Shown here in pieces: positions 13,901-22,979 of a stretch of 64,000 nucleotides of DNA. Below the pieces are notes generated by a model. That model ran no database searches. It saw only the letters and a list, made by a program, of their open reading frames with translations, and was not told where the DNA came from. The DNA comes from Actinostola sp. cb2023. Taxonomy: Eukaryota; Cnidaria; Anthozoa; Actiniaria; Actinostolidae. Numbering within the stretch: position 1 is the stretch's first letter; every line of letters begins with the position of its first letter. The stretch is from positions 427,501 to 491,500 of the forward strand of contig JAUJYZ010000850.1 of NCBI GenBank assembly GCA_033675265.1. Direction: 5' to 3'. The position numbers and the translations under genes were made by a program.

Positions 13901-16900
13901 GGATCCGCCCCTGCATCGACCGTTTCAAGTTCGACTAAAAATACTACTGCAGCCTGGCTACGCAGGCTATTATATTTCTGAATTCGTTCATATTGAAAGG
14001 ACTAATTCTCCAGAGAACACCATGTTTACATCACATGGTTTGAAATGGGCAATTTACATACGAAGCTAAAGAGGTCTATTGTGTCGAGGTCTATTGTGTC
14101 GCCAATTGCTGGCTTTCAATCAGCTGTTAAAACTCCTTGAATCTCATTATTTGCTTCAAATGACGGGCAAACACTGCCCGTCAATTTGAAGCACAGGAAG
14201 CCCAAACATAGAAGTGAACTTTAAAATATATCATATCATTTGCTGAAATGTAGAATGAATGTTCACAGTTACATTTTGCAACTAATTCAACTCGCAGCAC
14301 TTCACTTTCTATTAGAAACGGCTAGTTTAAAATATATGAATCCCACCCATTTTATCAAAACATTATAAAGTAATAATTGATATTACTACATTTATTAAGA
14401 ACCAATATACCTTTAATAATAATAAGTAACAAGCTCCTTCTCTTTGACGTATTGTGTTTAATAAATGATTGATTGATTGAAATAGGTTATTACAACATTT
14501 AAAATTGAATTATGTACATTTTTAAATGTTTTTTTAATTAAAATAAGGTGATTACATGTCAATATGTTTGGGCTATAATTACACAATTATAACTAGCATA
14601 GTTTACAAAATTCTGATGTCATACGTGTACATAACATTGTTATTCAATGACATGTTACAAAAATACTCTAAATGATACATGTACCATGTATAACAATAAT
14701 TTAATTATCATTTCAGTTCATATGCAAGATAAGAGAAGGAAACTCCTCCTGTTGCAAAGAAAAAGGCACCTTGCTGTAAAACCTGTCAGAAGTCTGTCAG
14801 AAGTCAATGAAGGGCCATTCTAAATCATCTTGCCAATCATTGCAAAATAATTAGCTTCAGAAATAAAAATAATATATATCCCTAGTTATCTCTTTCTGTG
14901 GTGGGTGTGTTATTGTTGTCCTAATATACAGGCTGGACAAGCTACCTGGTCTTGCATTGTCCCATCACAAATGGCCACATATCCACCTGATTAGCCACCT
15001 CTTTGCAGTTGCTCTGAGTATATATAATATATATAACAACTTTATTGAATAAATAATACAATACGTAATATTTTTCAAAAGGGTTACAACAAAGAGGAAC
15101 CTAATCCCCATATCAAAGTTACACCCCAATAAAATATATACTATACTATACAATATATAATATAGTAGTCTGTAATAATAGTAGTCTGTAATCAATGTAA
15201 TAATTATATCAGTTGAATGTTCCACTGTGGCGAGTATGGGAGAACATAAAATAAACTTACTGATTTTCTGATCGACCTGGTGTACCATGTGTATGGCGAT
15301 ATTAATGTCTCCCTTGTTTGTCACAAGAGTGGGGGAAATTCGGGGTAATGTGCTTTCAAGAGTACTATACAGTGGTGTTTGTCATGGCTGCAAAGTCTGG
15401 GTGTTTTGTGATACATAAATTGTATCAGATGCCATATTTATTATATTTTAGAGGTAATATAAATGTTATACTAGATGTTATGTTAGATATTATATAGCCA
15501 TTTATACTGGTTTTGAATATTATTAGACTTTGTCAATTAAGTGCTGCATGGCATTCAGATTCACGAAGGAGGACTACGAAATTACTTCTAAACAGCAAAT
15601 CTTACTCCACTAATAATGCATGCTCTATAAGTAAAAAGCACGGATAACGATAAATATTATACTTACCATATCTGAACTAGGATCTGTTCCATTGTATCTC
15701 CTTTTCAAAAGCGACAGGCCATCTTCATCCTTACTTTTCATCACTCCAATAACTACTCGTCGTCTGCGAGTGGGTCATCTATAAGCTTATAACTTACGGT
15801 AGAAAACCGCTTTCTACCTGATTTTCTTCGGAAAATCCAGACTCTCTATCTTCCTCTGATGAATCTGTTAATCACTTTCAGACACTGTTGCTTTTTTTTA
15901 AACAAAAAGGTTATAAAACAAGAGATATTTATGTCAAAACTCCGGTCAAAACAAGTACACTTCGGTTCACTCGAGCAATCATACACAACTGATGACATCA
16001 CTAGACACCAGGCTCCTGTCTTAAATTTTATCGTAAAATTTCGAACTTTGAGCGCTAAAAGATATACGTTTTTTTGCGAATTGACAAATCATTTTTATTC
16101 CAAAGGAACACCCATAAGCAATATTTTTAGTATATATAATAAAAAATCGACACTAATTTTCGCTGCATAGGCACTTTAAAAGTCAGATATTCTAAACTGG
16201 TTTAACCTGTTTAAAAGTCAGATATTCTAAACTGGTTTAACCTGTTTAAAAGCAATGTCAGACCCAAACAGGCAAAGTAAGTAATGTCAGTAAAATGTCT
16301 TGACATTTAATGTTTCTCAATCTCAGACAGTTGCAGACTTTGTTCTCACTTTGTGCAAGTAACTGTTCTTTCTCTTCCAGCTCTATGTCATCTTGATTTC
16401 TCCAGCTTTCTTTGTTGGAGGCTTCTTTTTCAGATCTGTTATTACCAGAAAACTGGCATTGTTGTTTTTGTGTGATTTTTTCCATCCTAAACTTGTATCG
16501 ATTCTTAATCCTTGGGGTTTTTTTTCCACATCATTTCTTTTTCACTTGTTTCTTTCCCACTCTCTTCTCTTGAACTTCTTGACTTGGCTACATTGCAAAT
16601 AATGAGAAAACCTAACAATAGAATTGTTCTTCTTTGCAGTGGTTTTCAGGGATAACATTCAACCCAACCAAACTGATGTCAGACAACAAGTCAGTGTGTG
16701 GTTTTGATCTTGGTAAATTGATGCAATCAGGAATTGCACAAGAATTATTCAAAAATGCTATGGAAGATTTGATGAAATTGTATCAGGATGGTGCTCTGAA
16801 GCCTTGCATTGATACTGTGTTTGCTTTGGAAGAGGTAAGATTCAATAATAAGGTGTAAAATAATAATAAGCAATTATTGGATGAGGTTGAACAAAATATC

Positions 16901-19900
16901 GTGATTTGTCAGTGGCGAGCAGATTAATTTGGCATTGGCAAATAATTGCTCTGCAAGACACTGACAAATCATGATATTTTGCAAAGAACGAGTTCAATTA
17001 TTGTTTTATCATTCAAATTATTTTGAAAACCCTCAAGGAAACTTTAAATTGACGAGGACTTGTACGAAGGTGGACGAACTGCACATGAGCAGACCATTAT
17101 TTGTAGGCAGTTACTAGTATTTGCAGTTCTCTCTGCCAATCAAAACAACGTAAAGGTTTAAGGAAAAAATAATTTGAATGATAATAACAGTTGATGGTTG
17201 AAATCAATCGGAGTTTTCAATATTCAGGGTTTAAACTGTGATAATGTACTATACTTTCTTACCTTAGGTTGCTAGAGCCCAGCAAAAGATGCATGATCGC
17301 ATCAACATTGGCAAAATCCTACTGTCTCCTTTGAAAGAACCTGAGCCAGAACCTGAGCCAATAAAGAAAAGAAAGAAATCTGGGAGTAAGCTTCATGCTG
17401 AACAGGTAATGCTGCTCGAAACTTATGTGTCACTAATGTGGGGGGGGAGGGAGGGTGCAGTGGGGGAGGGGAGGGGAGTATAATAAATAAGTTATCCAAG
17501 GAATAAGAGAACATTGATCATTCTTAAAGACACTGTGTCCTATCCCATGATGCCTTGCACCAATGTATTGATATTGTGTCTACATGCACCTACTAAAACT
17601 ATAATGGCGACCCTAAAGACCCTGTGTCCAAGTCCATGATGCCTTGCACCAATGTATTGATATTGTGTCTACATGCACCTACTAAAACTATAATGGCGAC
17701 CCTAAAGACCCTGTGTCCTATCCCATGATGCCTTGCACCAATGTATTGATATTGTGTTTACATGCACCTACTAAAACTATAATGGCGACCCTAAAGACCC
17801 TGTGTCCTATCCCATGATGCCTTGCACCAATGTATTGATATTGTGTTTACATGCACCTACTAAAACTATAATGGCGACCCTAAAGACCCTGTGTCCTATC
17901 CCATGATGCCTTGCACCAATGTATTGATATTGTGTCTACATGCACCTACTAAAACTATAATGGCGACCCTAAAGACCCTGTGTCCTATCCCATGATGCCT
18001 TGCACCAATGTATTGATATTGTGTCTACACATGCACCTACTAAAACTATAATGGCGACCCTAAAGACCCTGTGTCCTATCCCATGATGCCTTGCACCAAT
18101 GTATTGATATTGTGTCTACACATGCACCTGCTAAAACTATAATGGCGACCCTAAAGACCCTGTGTCCTATCCCATGATGCCTTGCACCAATGTATTGATA
18201 TTGTGTCTACACATGCACCTGCTAAAACTATAATGGCGACCCTAAAGACCCTGTGTCCTATCCCATGATGCCTTGCACCAATGTATTGATATTGTGTTTA
18301 CATGCACCTGCTAAAACTATAATGGCGACCCTAAAGACCCTGTGTCCTATCCCATGATGCCTTGCACCAATGTATTGATATTGTGTTTACATGCACCTAC
18401 TAAAACTATAATGGCGACCCTAAAGACCCTGTGTCCTATCCCATGATGCCTTGCACCAATGTATTGATATTGTGTCTACACATGCACCTGCTAAAACTAT
18501 AATGGCGACCCTAAAGACCCTGTGTCCTATCCCATGATGCCTTGCACCAATGTATTGATATTGTGTCTACACATGCACCTGCTAAAACTATATAATGGCG
18601 ACCCTAAAGACCCTGTGTCCTATCCCATGATGCCTTGCACCAATGTATTGATATTGTGTTTACATGCACCTACTAAAACTATAATGGCGACCCTAAAGAC
18701 CCTGTGTCCTATCCCATGATGCCTTGCACCAATGTATTGATATTGTGTTTACATGCACCTACTAAAACTATAATGGCGACCCTAAAGACCCTGTGTCCTA
18801 TCCCATGATGCCTTGCACCAATGTATTGATATTGTGTCTACACATGCACCTGCTAAAACTATAATGGCGACCCTAAAGACCCTGTGTCCTATCCCATGGT
18901 GCCTTGCACCAATGTATTGATATTGTGTCTACACATGCACCTGCTAAAACTATAATGGCGACCCTAAAGACCCTGTGTCCTATCCCATGATGCCTTGCAC
19001 CAATGTATTGATATTTGTGTGTTTACATGCACCTGCTAAAACTATAATGGCGACCCTAAAGACCCTGTGTCCTATCCCATGATGCCTTGCACCAATGTAT
19101 TGATATTGTGTCTACACATGCACCTGCTAAAACTATAATGGCGACCCTAAAGACCCTGTGTCCTATCCCATGATGCCTTGCACCAATGTATTGATATTGT
19201 GTCTACACATGCACCTGCTAAAACTATAATGGCGACCCTAAAGACCCTGTGTCTAAGCCCATGATGCCTTGCGCCAATGTTTTGATTTAGTGTTTACATG
19301 CACCTGCTAAAACTATAATGGCGACCCTAAAGACCCTGTGTCCAAGCCCACGATGCCTTGCACCAATGTTTTGATTTAGTGTCTACATGCACCTACTAAA
19401 ACTATAATGGCGACCCTAAAGACCCTGTGTCCAAGCCCATGATGCCTTGCACCAATGTTTTGATTTAGTGTCTACATGCACCTACTAAAACTATAATGGC
19501 GACCCTAAAGACCCTGTGTCCTATCCCATGATGCCTTGCACCAATGTATTGATATTGTGTTTACATGCACCTACTAAAACTATAATGGCGACCCTAAAGA
19601 CCCTGTGTCCAAGCCCATGATGCCTTGCACCAATGTTTTGATTTTGTGTTTACATGCACCTAGTGCTAAACCTATAATATAGAAGGCACTATTGTCTTAT
19701 GGTCAAGGATAGTTCAACCTGATGCCATTTTCTTCTGATCCTGAAATCTCTTGCAAATGTTGATTTCCGTAGCTTACAATAATAATAATAATAATTTATT
19801 TATATAGCGCTGCATCCACTAACTGTCTGAAGCGTTTTACAATAATGCAATAATAGAAATCAAAGAAATGGTTGGATTATAAAAATAAAATATTTTAAAA

Positions 19901-20485
19901 TATATATAACATTTTGTGAATGCATCATGGTATACAGGGCCATTGAGTATTTGGTTGTTTTGAATGAATGAATAAATAAATAAACTTATTTTACGGAGGG
20001 TAAAACACACAACAGTTGTAATTTAAAACAATAAAATTAACTTTATACTGCAAATTGTGATTGCTGTTTTCTTTGTAATGCAGAAAGCCAAAAATGGAAA
20101 GGAAGAAAAAGCAGGTGAGGAGAAAGAGGCAGAAGAAAAAGATAAAGTTCAGGATGGAGCAGAACAACCAGCAGAAGCTACCAAAGATGAGTCTTCAACT
20201 CCTGCAGAGGGAAAGGAAGAAGCTGCTACTGCACCAGCAGAGGCCAAGGAAGAAGTGAAGGAGGAAGCCAAGGAAGAGGCCAAGGAGGAAGCCAAGGAAG
20301 AGGCCAAGGAGGAAGCCAAGGAGGAGGCCAAGGAGGAGGCCAAGGAAGAAGCCAAGGAAGAGGCCAAGGAGGAAGCCAAAGAAGAGGAGAAGACCGAGGA
20401 AAGTAAAGAAACAACAGGAGAAGAGAAAGCCACAAAGGATGAACCACAACAAGCTAAGAAAGAAGAACAGAACACAGAAATGTAG
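1983..20485 (+). CDS. Synaptic vesicle membrane protein VAT-1 homolog-like (MDR/quinone oxidoreductase family), 10 coding exons
   Basis: Exons: 1983-2212, 3672-3801, 5617-5832, 6921-6992, 7645-7721, 7798-7898, 8603-8655, 16640-16834, 17268-17405, 20084-20485. All junctions are GT-AG and phase-compatible, giving 537 codons. The start ATG follows TCAAG and is followed by G, a good context. Residues 1-40 are acidic and Pro/Glu-rich, as in vertebrate VAT1. The GroES-like half carries GLNFADLMQRQGMY near residues 78-91. The Rossmann nucleotide-binding loop AAGGVG (about residues 188-193) spans the exon 3/4 junction, and TVFGTASASK and LDPLGG follow. The catalytic core ends near residue 380. The tail from about 405 is made of KEEA-type repeats. 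Family members are NADPH-binding, zinc-free reductase-like proteins on vesicle or mitochondrial surfaces, linked to membrane transport and mitochondrial fusion. A VAT1L paralogue assignment is not excluded. The gene is complete. Confidence 0.93.
3492..3612. mobile_element. small degenerate inverted-repeat element in VAT1 intron 1
   Basis: CTCCCTGCAAGAAT on the left pairs with ATTCGTGCAGGGAC on the right. The core contains ATCAAAATTAAATTCTCC and TTTTGATCACAAGTCACTTG. The same AAGTGACTT/TTTTGATCA core recurs at 37899-38128, 53255-53300 and 62010-62045, so this is a dispersed short element. Confidence 0.5.
3837..3945 (+). mobile_element. fragment related to the TACAGT-ended (Tc1/mariner-like) MITEs
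   Basis: It begins TACAGTCAACTCTCTATAG and contains repeated CTCTCTAAGATGG blocks. The opening resembles the ends of the elements at 49499 and 56981. No matching right end was found, so it is probably a truncated copy. Confidence 0.35.
4574..5266 (+). repeat. 21-bp minisatellite in VAT1 intron 2, about 33 copies
   Basis: The unit is CACCTCCCTATGTATAGCAGC with 24-bp variants carrying an extra CAG or CGG. Because 21 and 24 are multiples of three, both strands show long open frames of heptad repeats. These are artefacts of period and not genes: the array lies between exons 2 and 3 and has no splice logic. Confidence 0.95.
5447..5593. mobile_element. TA-flanked MITE ending 24 bp before VAT1 exon 3
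   Basis: TA-GAGTGATTCCAATAAACC on the left is mirrored by GGTTTATTGGAATCACTC-TA on the right, giving inverted ends of about 23 bp flanked by TA, as in Tc1/mariner-type elements. The interior includes CTTTTGTTTCTTTGCATCTA. A related, rearranged copy lies at 10570-10697. The right end sits just upstream of the exon 3 acceptor. Confidence 0.8.
6091..6444. mobile_element. 354-bp palindromic MITE with 9-bp target duplication (MULE-like)
   Basis: The left end TACCCTGGTTCCAGAGGC is mirrored by the right end GCCTCTGGAACCAGGGTA. Pairing extends through most of each half, including AATGAATGACAGCC against GGCTGTCATTCATT. It is flanked on both sides by GAGTGGGAA (6082-6090 and 6445-6453), a 9-bp target duplication. 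Long inverted ends with 9-bp duplications are typical of Mutator-like elements. It is inserted into an older repeat of the TATGAGTGGGAA family. Confidence 0.85.
6604..6701 (+). repeat. 11-bp tandem repeat
   Basis: About nine near-perfect copies of CATCCAATTAA lie in VAT1 intron 3. Confidence 0.95.
6780..6861 (+). mobile_element. retroposon 3' tail with (TTA)n
   Basis: The sequence GTAAAAGCGCTCTATAAATA is followed by AAG and TTATTATTATTA. Similar GCGCT/TTATTTATATAGCGC motifs next to simple repeats occur at 19778 and 29573. This resembles LINE/SINE 3' ends in many animals, but the family is not identified. Confidence 0.45.
7017..7597 (+). repeat. CATT/CATC tetranucleotide array in VAT1 intron 4
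   Basis: About 580 bp consist of CATTCATT and CATCCATC runs with minor interruptions. Open frames through it encode only repetitive Ile/His/Ser/Phe/Pro and are spurious. Confidence 0.95.
8064..8217. mobile_element. 154-bp palindromic MITE in VAT1 intron 6
   Basis: TAAAGCCTGGTTTCCACATG on the left mirrors CATATGGAAATCAGGCTTA on the right. Pairing continues through GATCGCTGTGAT and the CATGTTCAGC/GCTGAACATG blocks, so the whole element can fold into one hairpin. Confidence 0.8.
9344..9624 (+). pseudogene. decayed THAP-domain N-terminus of a transposase
   Basis: The frame opens at ATGGCGACCAGTGGAG with FCVAGG (the first Cys of a THAP C2CH motif), then runs through PGISMH. From about 9445 the family-like sequence continues in another frame. 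There FPSDE, a basic stretch, an FCVVFTS block in the LCSxHF position and QQCF follow, with one in-frame stop near 9487. The order matches a THAP domain (C..C, H-x-FP, W/F, C-x2-H, then an F-x-x-x-C-F tail), but several key positions are altered. At least one frameshift and one stop make it non-functional. Confidence 0.6.
10570..10697. mobile_element. rearranged copy of the GAGTGATTCCAATAAACC MITE
   Basis: AGTGATTCCAATAAACAGGC and the block CAGTGTTTATTAGATGCAAA match the reverse complement of 5447-5593. The right end instead carries AGAGTGATTGTAATAAACC in the same orientation as the left, so this copy is rearranged or is two abutting fragments. Confidence 0.6.
11033..13280. mobile_element. 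two tandem copies of an unclassified inverted-end element with a TATA promoter
   Basis: Copy 1 spans 11033-13025 and copy 2, an internally deleted form, spans 13030-13280. Both start CTATTCGCGCCAGTCCCTTG and end AAGGGACTGCCGCGAATAG, so the tips are imperfect inverted repeats. Just inside the left tip each has TATAAATAAGAGCTC (11062, 13059), a strong core-promoter match. In copy 1 a 43-codon frame starts ATGGCCGATGAACAA at 11143. Its translation MADEQIPVLAAVEQ matches nothing I recognise. Copy 1 also contains the 97-bp satellite at 11290-11905. A retroelement with inverted repeats (DIRS-like) or an unusual DNA transposon is possible. No enzyme remains. Confidence 0.6.
11290..11905 (+). repeat. 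97-bp tandem repeat, about 6.5 copies
   Basis: Each unit contains TTCCCTCGGCTCCC, GTTTGCACGTRTGTTGAACTC, GTGAGTTTTTGTTTACCGTG and CTTCGCCTCGCAAACACCGG. Copies start near 11296, 11393, 11492, 11590, 11690, 11788 and 11887. Open frames across it are shadows. Confidence 0.9.
13442..13913. mobile_element. CAGGGGCGGATCCAG inverted-repeat element, copy 1 (5-bp TSD)
   Basis: The element starts CAGGGGCGGATCCAGG and ends CCTGGATCCGCCCCTG. It is flanked by CATCG on both sides (13437-13441 and 13914-13918). The interior is over 90% similar by eye to 22463-22974, including the CTTGTATAGATATGTCTGTC block and the GGCTTTGCCGCTCACACAAC block. It has no coding capacity, so it is a non-autonomous DNA element. 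hAT-type ends are plausible, but the duplication is 5 bp and not the usual 8. Confidence 0.85.
16861..17190. mobile_element. AATAATAAGCAATTATTGG element, copy 1, VAT1 intron 8
   Basis: It shares AAGCAATTATTGGA, AAAATATCGTGATTTGTCAG, TGGCGAGCAGATTAAT and GAGTTCAAT-ATTGTTTTATCATTC with 62334-62714. The ends are weak inverted repeats (ATAATAAGCAATTATT against AATGATAATAA). It nearly fills intron 8. Confidence 0.7.
17528..19672 (+). repeat. 89-91-bp minisatellite in VAT1 intron 9, about 24 copies
   Basis: The unit contains ATAATGGCGACCCTAAAGAC, CCTGTGTCCTATCCCATGAT, GCCTTGCACCAATGTATTG and ACATGCACCTACTAAAACT. Copies are nearly identical. Small variants (AAGCC for TATCC, TTGATTTAG for TTGATATTG, an extra AC) cluster at the two ends, as expected when the middle is homogenised by unequal exchange. 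Confidence 0.95.
19778..19850 (+). mobile_element. retroposon-like tail (AAT)n-TTTATTTATATAGCGC
   Basis: AATAATAATAATAATTT is followed by ATTTATATAGCGCTGCATCC and AAGCGTTTTACAATAATGC. The same TTTATATAGCGC...TAGCGCTTTACA pattern lies at 29573-29630 inside a microsatellite, marking a dispersed short repeat. Confidence 0.45.
20254..20388 (+). repeat. coding tandem repeat in the VAT1 C-terminal tail
   Basis: A 12-bp unit, GAGGAAGCCAAG with G/A third-position variants, is repeated about 11 times in frame and encodes KEEA-type units (EEAK). It forms a highly charged, probably helical or disordered tail. Such arrays change length easily between alleles. Confidence 0.9.
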
Positions 20486-20536
20486 TTGGCGAACATCAGT
20501 GAATAGTTTCAAGACTAATAGAAGACTTGATCTCAA

Positions 20537-20542
20537 AATAAA
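20537..20542 (+). terminator. polyadenylation signal of the VAT1-like gene
   Basis: AATAAA lies 52 bp after the TAG stop at 20483-20485, followed by A-rich sequence and GT/TG-rich DNA. A 3' UTR of roughly 75 bp is implied. Confidence 0.65.
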
Positions 20543-21225
20543 GAATTTCATACATGAGGTAACCTGGTTTTTCAGGTTGAAATAATATATTTTCCTCAAT
20601 CATAAATTGATATCTGATTTGTAATTGATTCAAGAGAAAAGGAACGCTCATTCATACAATTTGAGTAGATTTTATATGACTATTAAGCAAGATATAACGC
20701 CGACAATAACCATTGCCATAGCATAGAATATCTGGGGTGGATTCAGGATTCTGCCAGGGGGGGTTTGGACTTGGGCTAGTATAACATAAGACTTTATCAA
20801 GGATTTCAATGACTGTCCCAGGCTGTCATTTCCACCACAGACCATTAGCAACAATACTGAGCAACAACATTATTGTAGTTAGTAATAGTAAAAGGAAACT
20901 TAAATTTCCTTGTTTGTCAAGAATATGGTAGGAGCTATACTATACGATAGCGAGCTATACTATACGATAGCTCAGTAGACATTGTTAACATATCAACTTC
21001 AATGACAAATTATAAAGTCAGACGGTCTTTCAATGTGGTTGTATCGTAGTTAAGATCATCATTAGGCATTACCACCGTTCATTATCATTACCACCGTTCA
21101 TTATCATTACCATTATTATTACCACCGTTTGCTTTACTACACCACGAACCCAGACGAAAATTAGCCTTCCCCTCTCTCTTCCCTTGTCTTTCGTCCCTGC
21201 GCCAACTAGCTACCCTAGTCTCCTT

Positions 21226-21291
21226 CGCAGCCGTTCTTAGCGCCGTCACGTAGCTCGCGAGCGTAGCGTGACGACATTGAGAACGGCTGCG
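21226..21291. repeat. 66-bp imperfect palindrome
   Basis: CGCAGCCGTTCTTAG pairs with the region ending GAGAACGGCTGCG, and GTCACG-TAGCTCGCGA pairs with the TCGCGAGCG/CGTGAC block. Both sides are flanked by AGTCT or AGACT and GTAGCT, so this may be the core of a larger degenerate element. Confidence 0.7.
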
Positions 21292-21462
21292 AAACAGACT
21301 ACAGCTACGCAGGCTAGACACTAAGCAGCATTCGGTATATGATTTACTGTCTATTGCAAACTTACCAGTCACAACTTTCGTCTCGATGGTCGCGCAGTAA
21401 TGCAAAGAGTGGCAAACCATTATATTGACTAATAGATATGCAGTTGCTAAATTAATCACGTG

Positions 21463-21755
21463 AAGAAATAGAAAACGTGCGCGTGTGCATTGTGCAGTTT
21501 TAGAGCACGCGGGGAATGGTGGGAACGCGTCGTGCTAGCTTCTCAACACTTCTGATCAGTCCCCAAGTGCGCTAAAACTGCATATACACGCACAGCGGAC
21601 AAGTTTTCTATTTCTTTGATAAAATATAATTATTTTTCAATTTTGTTCGTTACAAAAATGTTTGAATATCTGCGTGCTGTGTGCTCTCATAAAGCACGTG
21701 GCATACGCATCATTTGGCTTAGCGCGAGTTATATCATAGTTATTTTATAATTCGT
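21463..21755. mobile_element. GAAATAGAAAAC palindrome plus conserved tail, copy 1
   Basis: AAGAAATAGAAAACGTGCGC mirrors AAGTTTTCTATTTCTT (to 21618). The following block (ATAATTATTTTTCAATTTTG, AAAAATGTTTGAATATCTGC, TGTGCTCTCATAAAGCACG, GTTATATCATAGTTATTTTA) is also found at 48603-48768. Confidence 0.7.
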
Positions 21756-22462
21756 AGTACTTATTCAATCAATGATTGTGTGACTTTTTGCATCTTCTTA
21801 CATCCACTGTTTGTAGTTGTCAAGAAAGATAAAAGAAGTGGATGACCATAATTTAGTATGAAATATTAAAGTATGAAAACTGTAATTTTGTATTCCATCT
21901 CTAATGTAGTAGGTGCAAATATTATCCAACACCAAGAAAAAACCCTCACGACTCCTCCCCTCTTTCGCCAAACTTTGCTTGTGCCGAGTATCACGAACAC
22001 CGTGTAAATAAGATCGTTAATTCCTTCGACATCGATTGAATAATTTACGCAAGTGTAATTACACGCATGACTATCAAGATCGGTGATTAATTGTCTAAAA
22101 TGCAAAGCCATCGCAGCTTGTTTCTTGCTCAGTTCACAAAACGTTACTGACAGGTCTTCAAATGCAAACAAACATGACACTAAGGGAAATATAGTTATTG
22201 TTGGAGGTTTATTGCTGTTAAACATTGTTCAAAGTGCTACGGACATGGTTCTCTCTCAGACAAGTTGGCGTCAGTCGAGCTGTGATAAATCGTATCCAAG
22301 CACTCGGCCAAGAGCAGCACGTACTACAATGTTGTGTAGGATGAAAGGAGAATGAAACTGACGTGGAAGGAATTGAGTGCGCGCGAGTGTCAAAAGTAAA
22401 TGAATGGGAAATGACCACTTTAGGATTGTTTTGCAATAGTCAAGAAGTTCCGGGCGCATTGT

Positions 22463-22974
22463 CAGGGGCGGATCCAGGGGGAGGGTTCTGGGGGTTGCAA
22501 CCCCCCCCTATGGATATTTTTTTAATCAGTACCGCTTGTATAGATATGTCTGTCCGTAGGTCTCTCTTGCACTTTCAGCTCTCTCCCTCGTAAGAATAAT
22601 ATAATTAATTCACACTGTTTACACGACCGTTCTACTTCGAGGCCGGTTTGACTGATAACAGCTGAAAGAACCTGCCGTTTTTAGCGTCAAAAACGTATGT
22701 GAAGCCTTCATACTTGTAAGCTCACCCAAGAAGACTCTTCCAAGCATCTTTGTTGGATGTCCAATAAACTCAAAATTTTACTGAAAATTGAGTTTTGTTG
22801 TGTCAATAAAACAACTCCAGATCTCTAAAAATTGCATTTTAGAGCCTGTAGATTTCAAAATTTTCTGGGGGGGCATACCCCCACACCCCCCTAGTAGTTC
22901 GCGGCTTTGCCGCTCACACAACACAACGGCCGCAACACAACCCCCTGTTTGACAAAAACTTGGATCCGCCCCTG
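22463..22974. mobile_element. CAGGGGCGGATCCAG inverted-repeat element, copy 2 (5-bp TSD)
   Basis: It has the same tips and interior as 13442-13913, but with small insertions (for example CTTCATACTTGTAAGCTCAC). It is flanked by ATTGT at 22458-22462 and 22975-22979. A third, degenerate fragment (GTGGATTCAGGATTCTGCC) lies near 20739. Confidence 0.85.
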
Positions 22975-22979
22975 ATTGT

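Larger units (their letters stand above)
9125..16175. mobile_element. 7.05-kb TTAA-flanked DNA transposon relic (Kolobok-like), in VAT1 intron 7
   Basis: The ends are AGTGCCTATGCAGC and its mirror GCTGCATAGGCACT, each flanked by TTAA (9121-9124 and 16176-16179). Removing the element and one TTAA restores a perfect 35-bp tandem unit, so this is a precise TTAA insertion. Both ends carry a similar internal block reading GA-YGTCATCAGTTGTGTA outward-in. The left end encodes a broken THAP-like domain (9344-9624). TTAA duplication plus a THAP-type DNA-binding domain points to the Kolobok superfamily. piggyBac also uses TTAA but lacks THAP. Around 14755-14850 is a Cys/His cluster (CCKTCQK followed by a frame break) that could be a decayed zinc knuckle. 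Minus-strand 15700-15860 has an acidic Ser/Glu-rich open stretch interrupted by stops. Later insertions sit inside at 10570, 11033-13280 and 13442-13913. Confidence 0.8.
9017..16260. mobile_element. outer MITE with internal 35-bp tandem repeats, split by a 7-kb insertion
   Basis: The ends TGACATTGCTTTTAAA (9017) and TTTAAAAGCAATGTCA (to 16260) are mirror images. The interior is made of four copies of a 35-bp unit starting GTCAGATATTCTAAACTGG, two on each side of the inserted element at 9125-16175. Without the insertion the MITE would be only about 190 bp. Confidence 0.75.

Noticed and set aside
8655..16640. A lost VAT1 exon inside the 7-kb insertion
   Set aside because: Exon 7 ends GFKS and exon 8 begins WFSG in phase 0, co-linear with the family's KSWW-type block. 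No coding sequence is missing.
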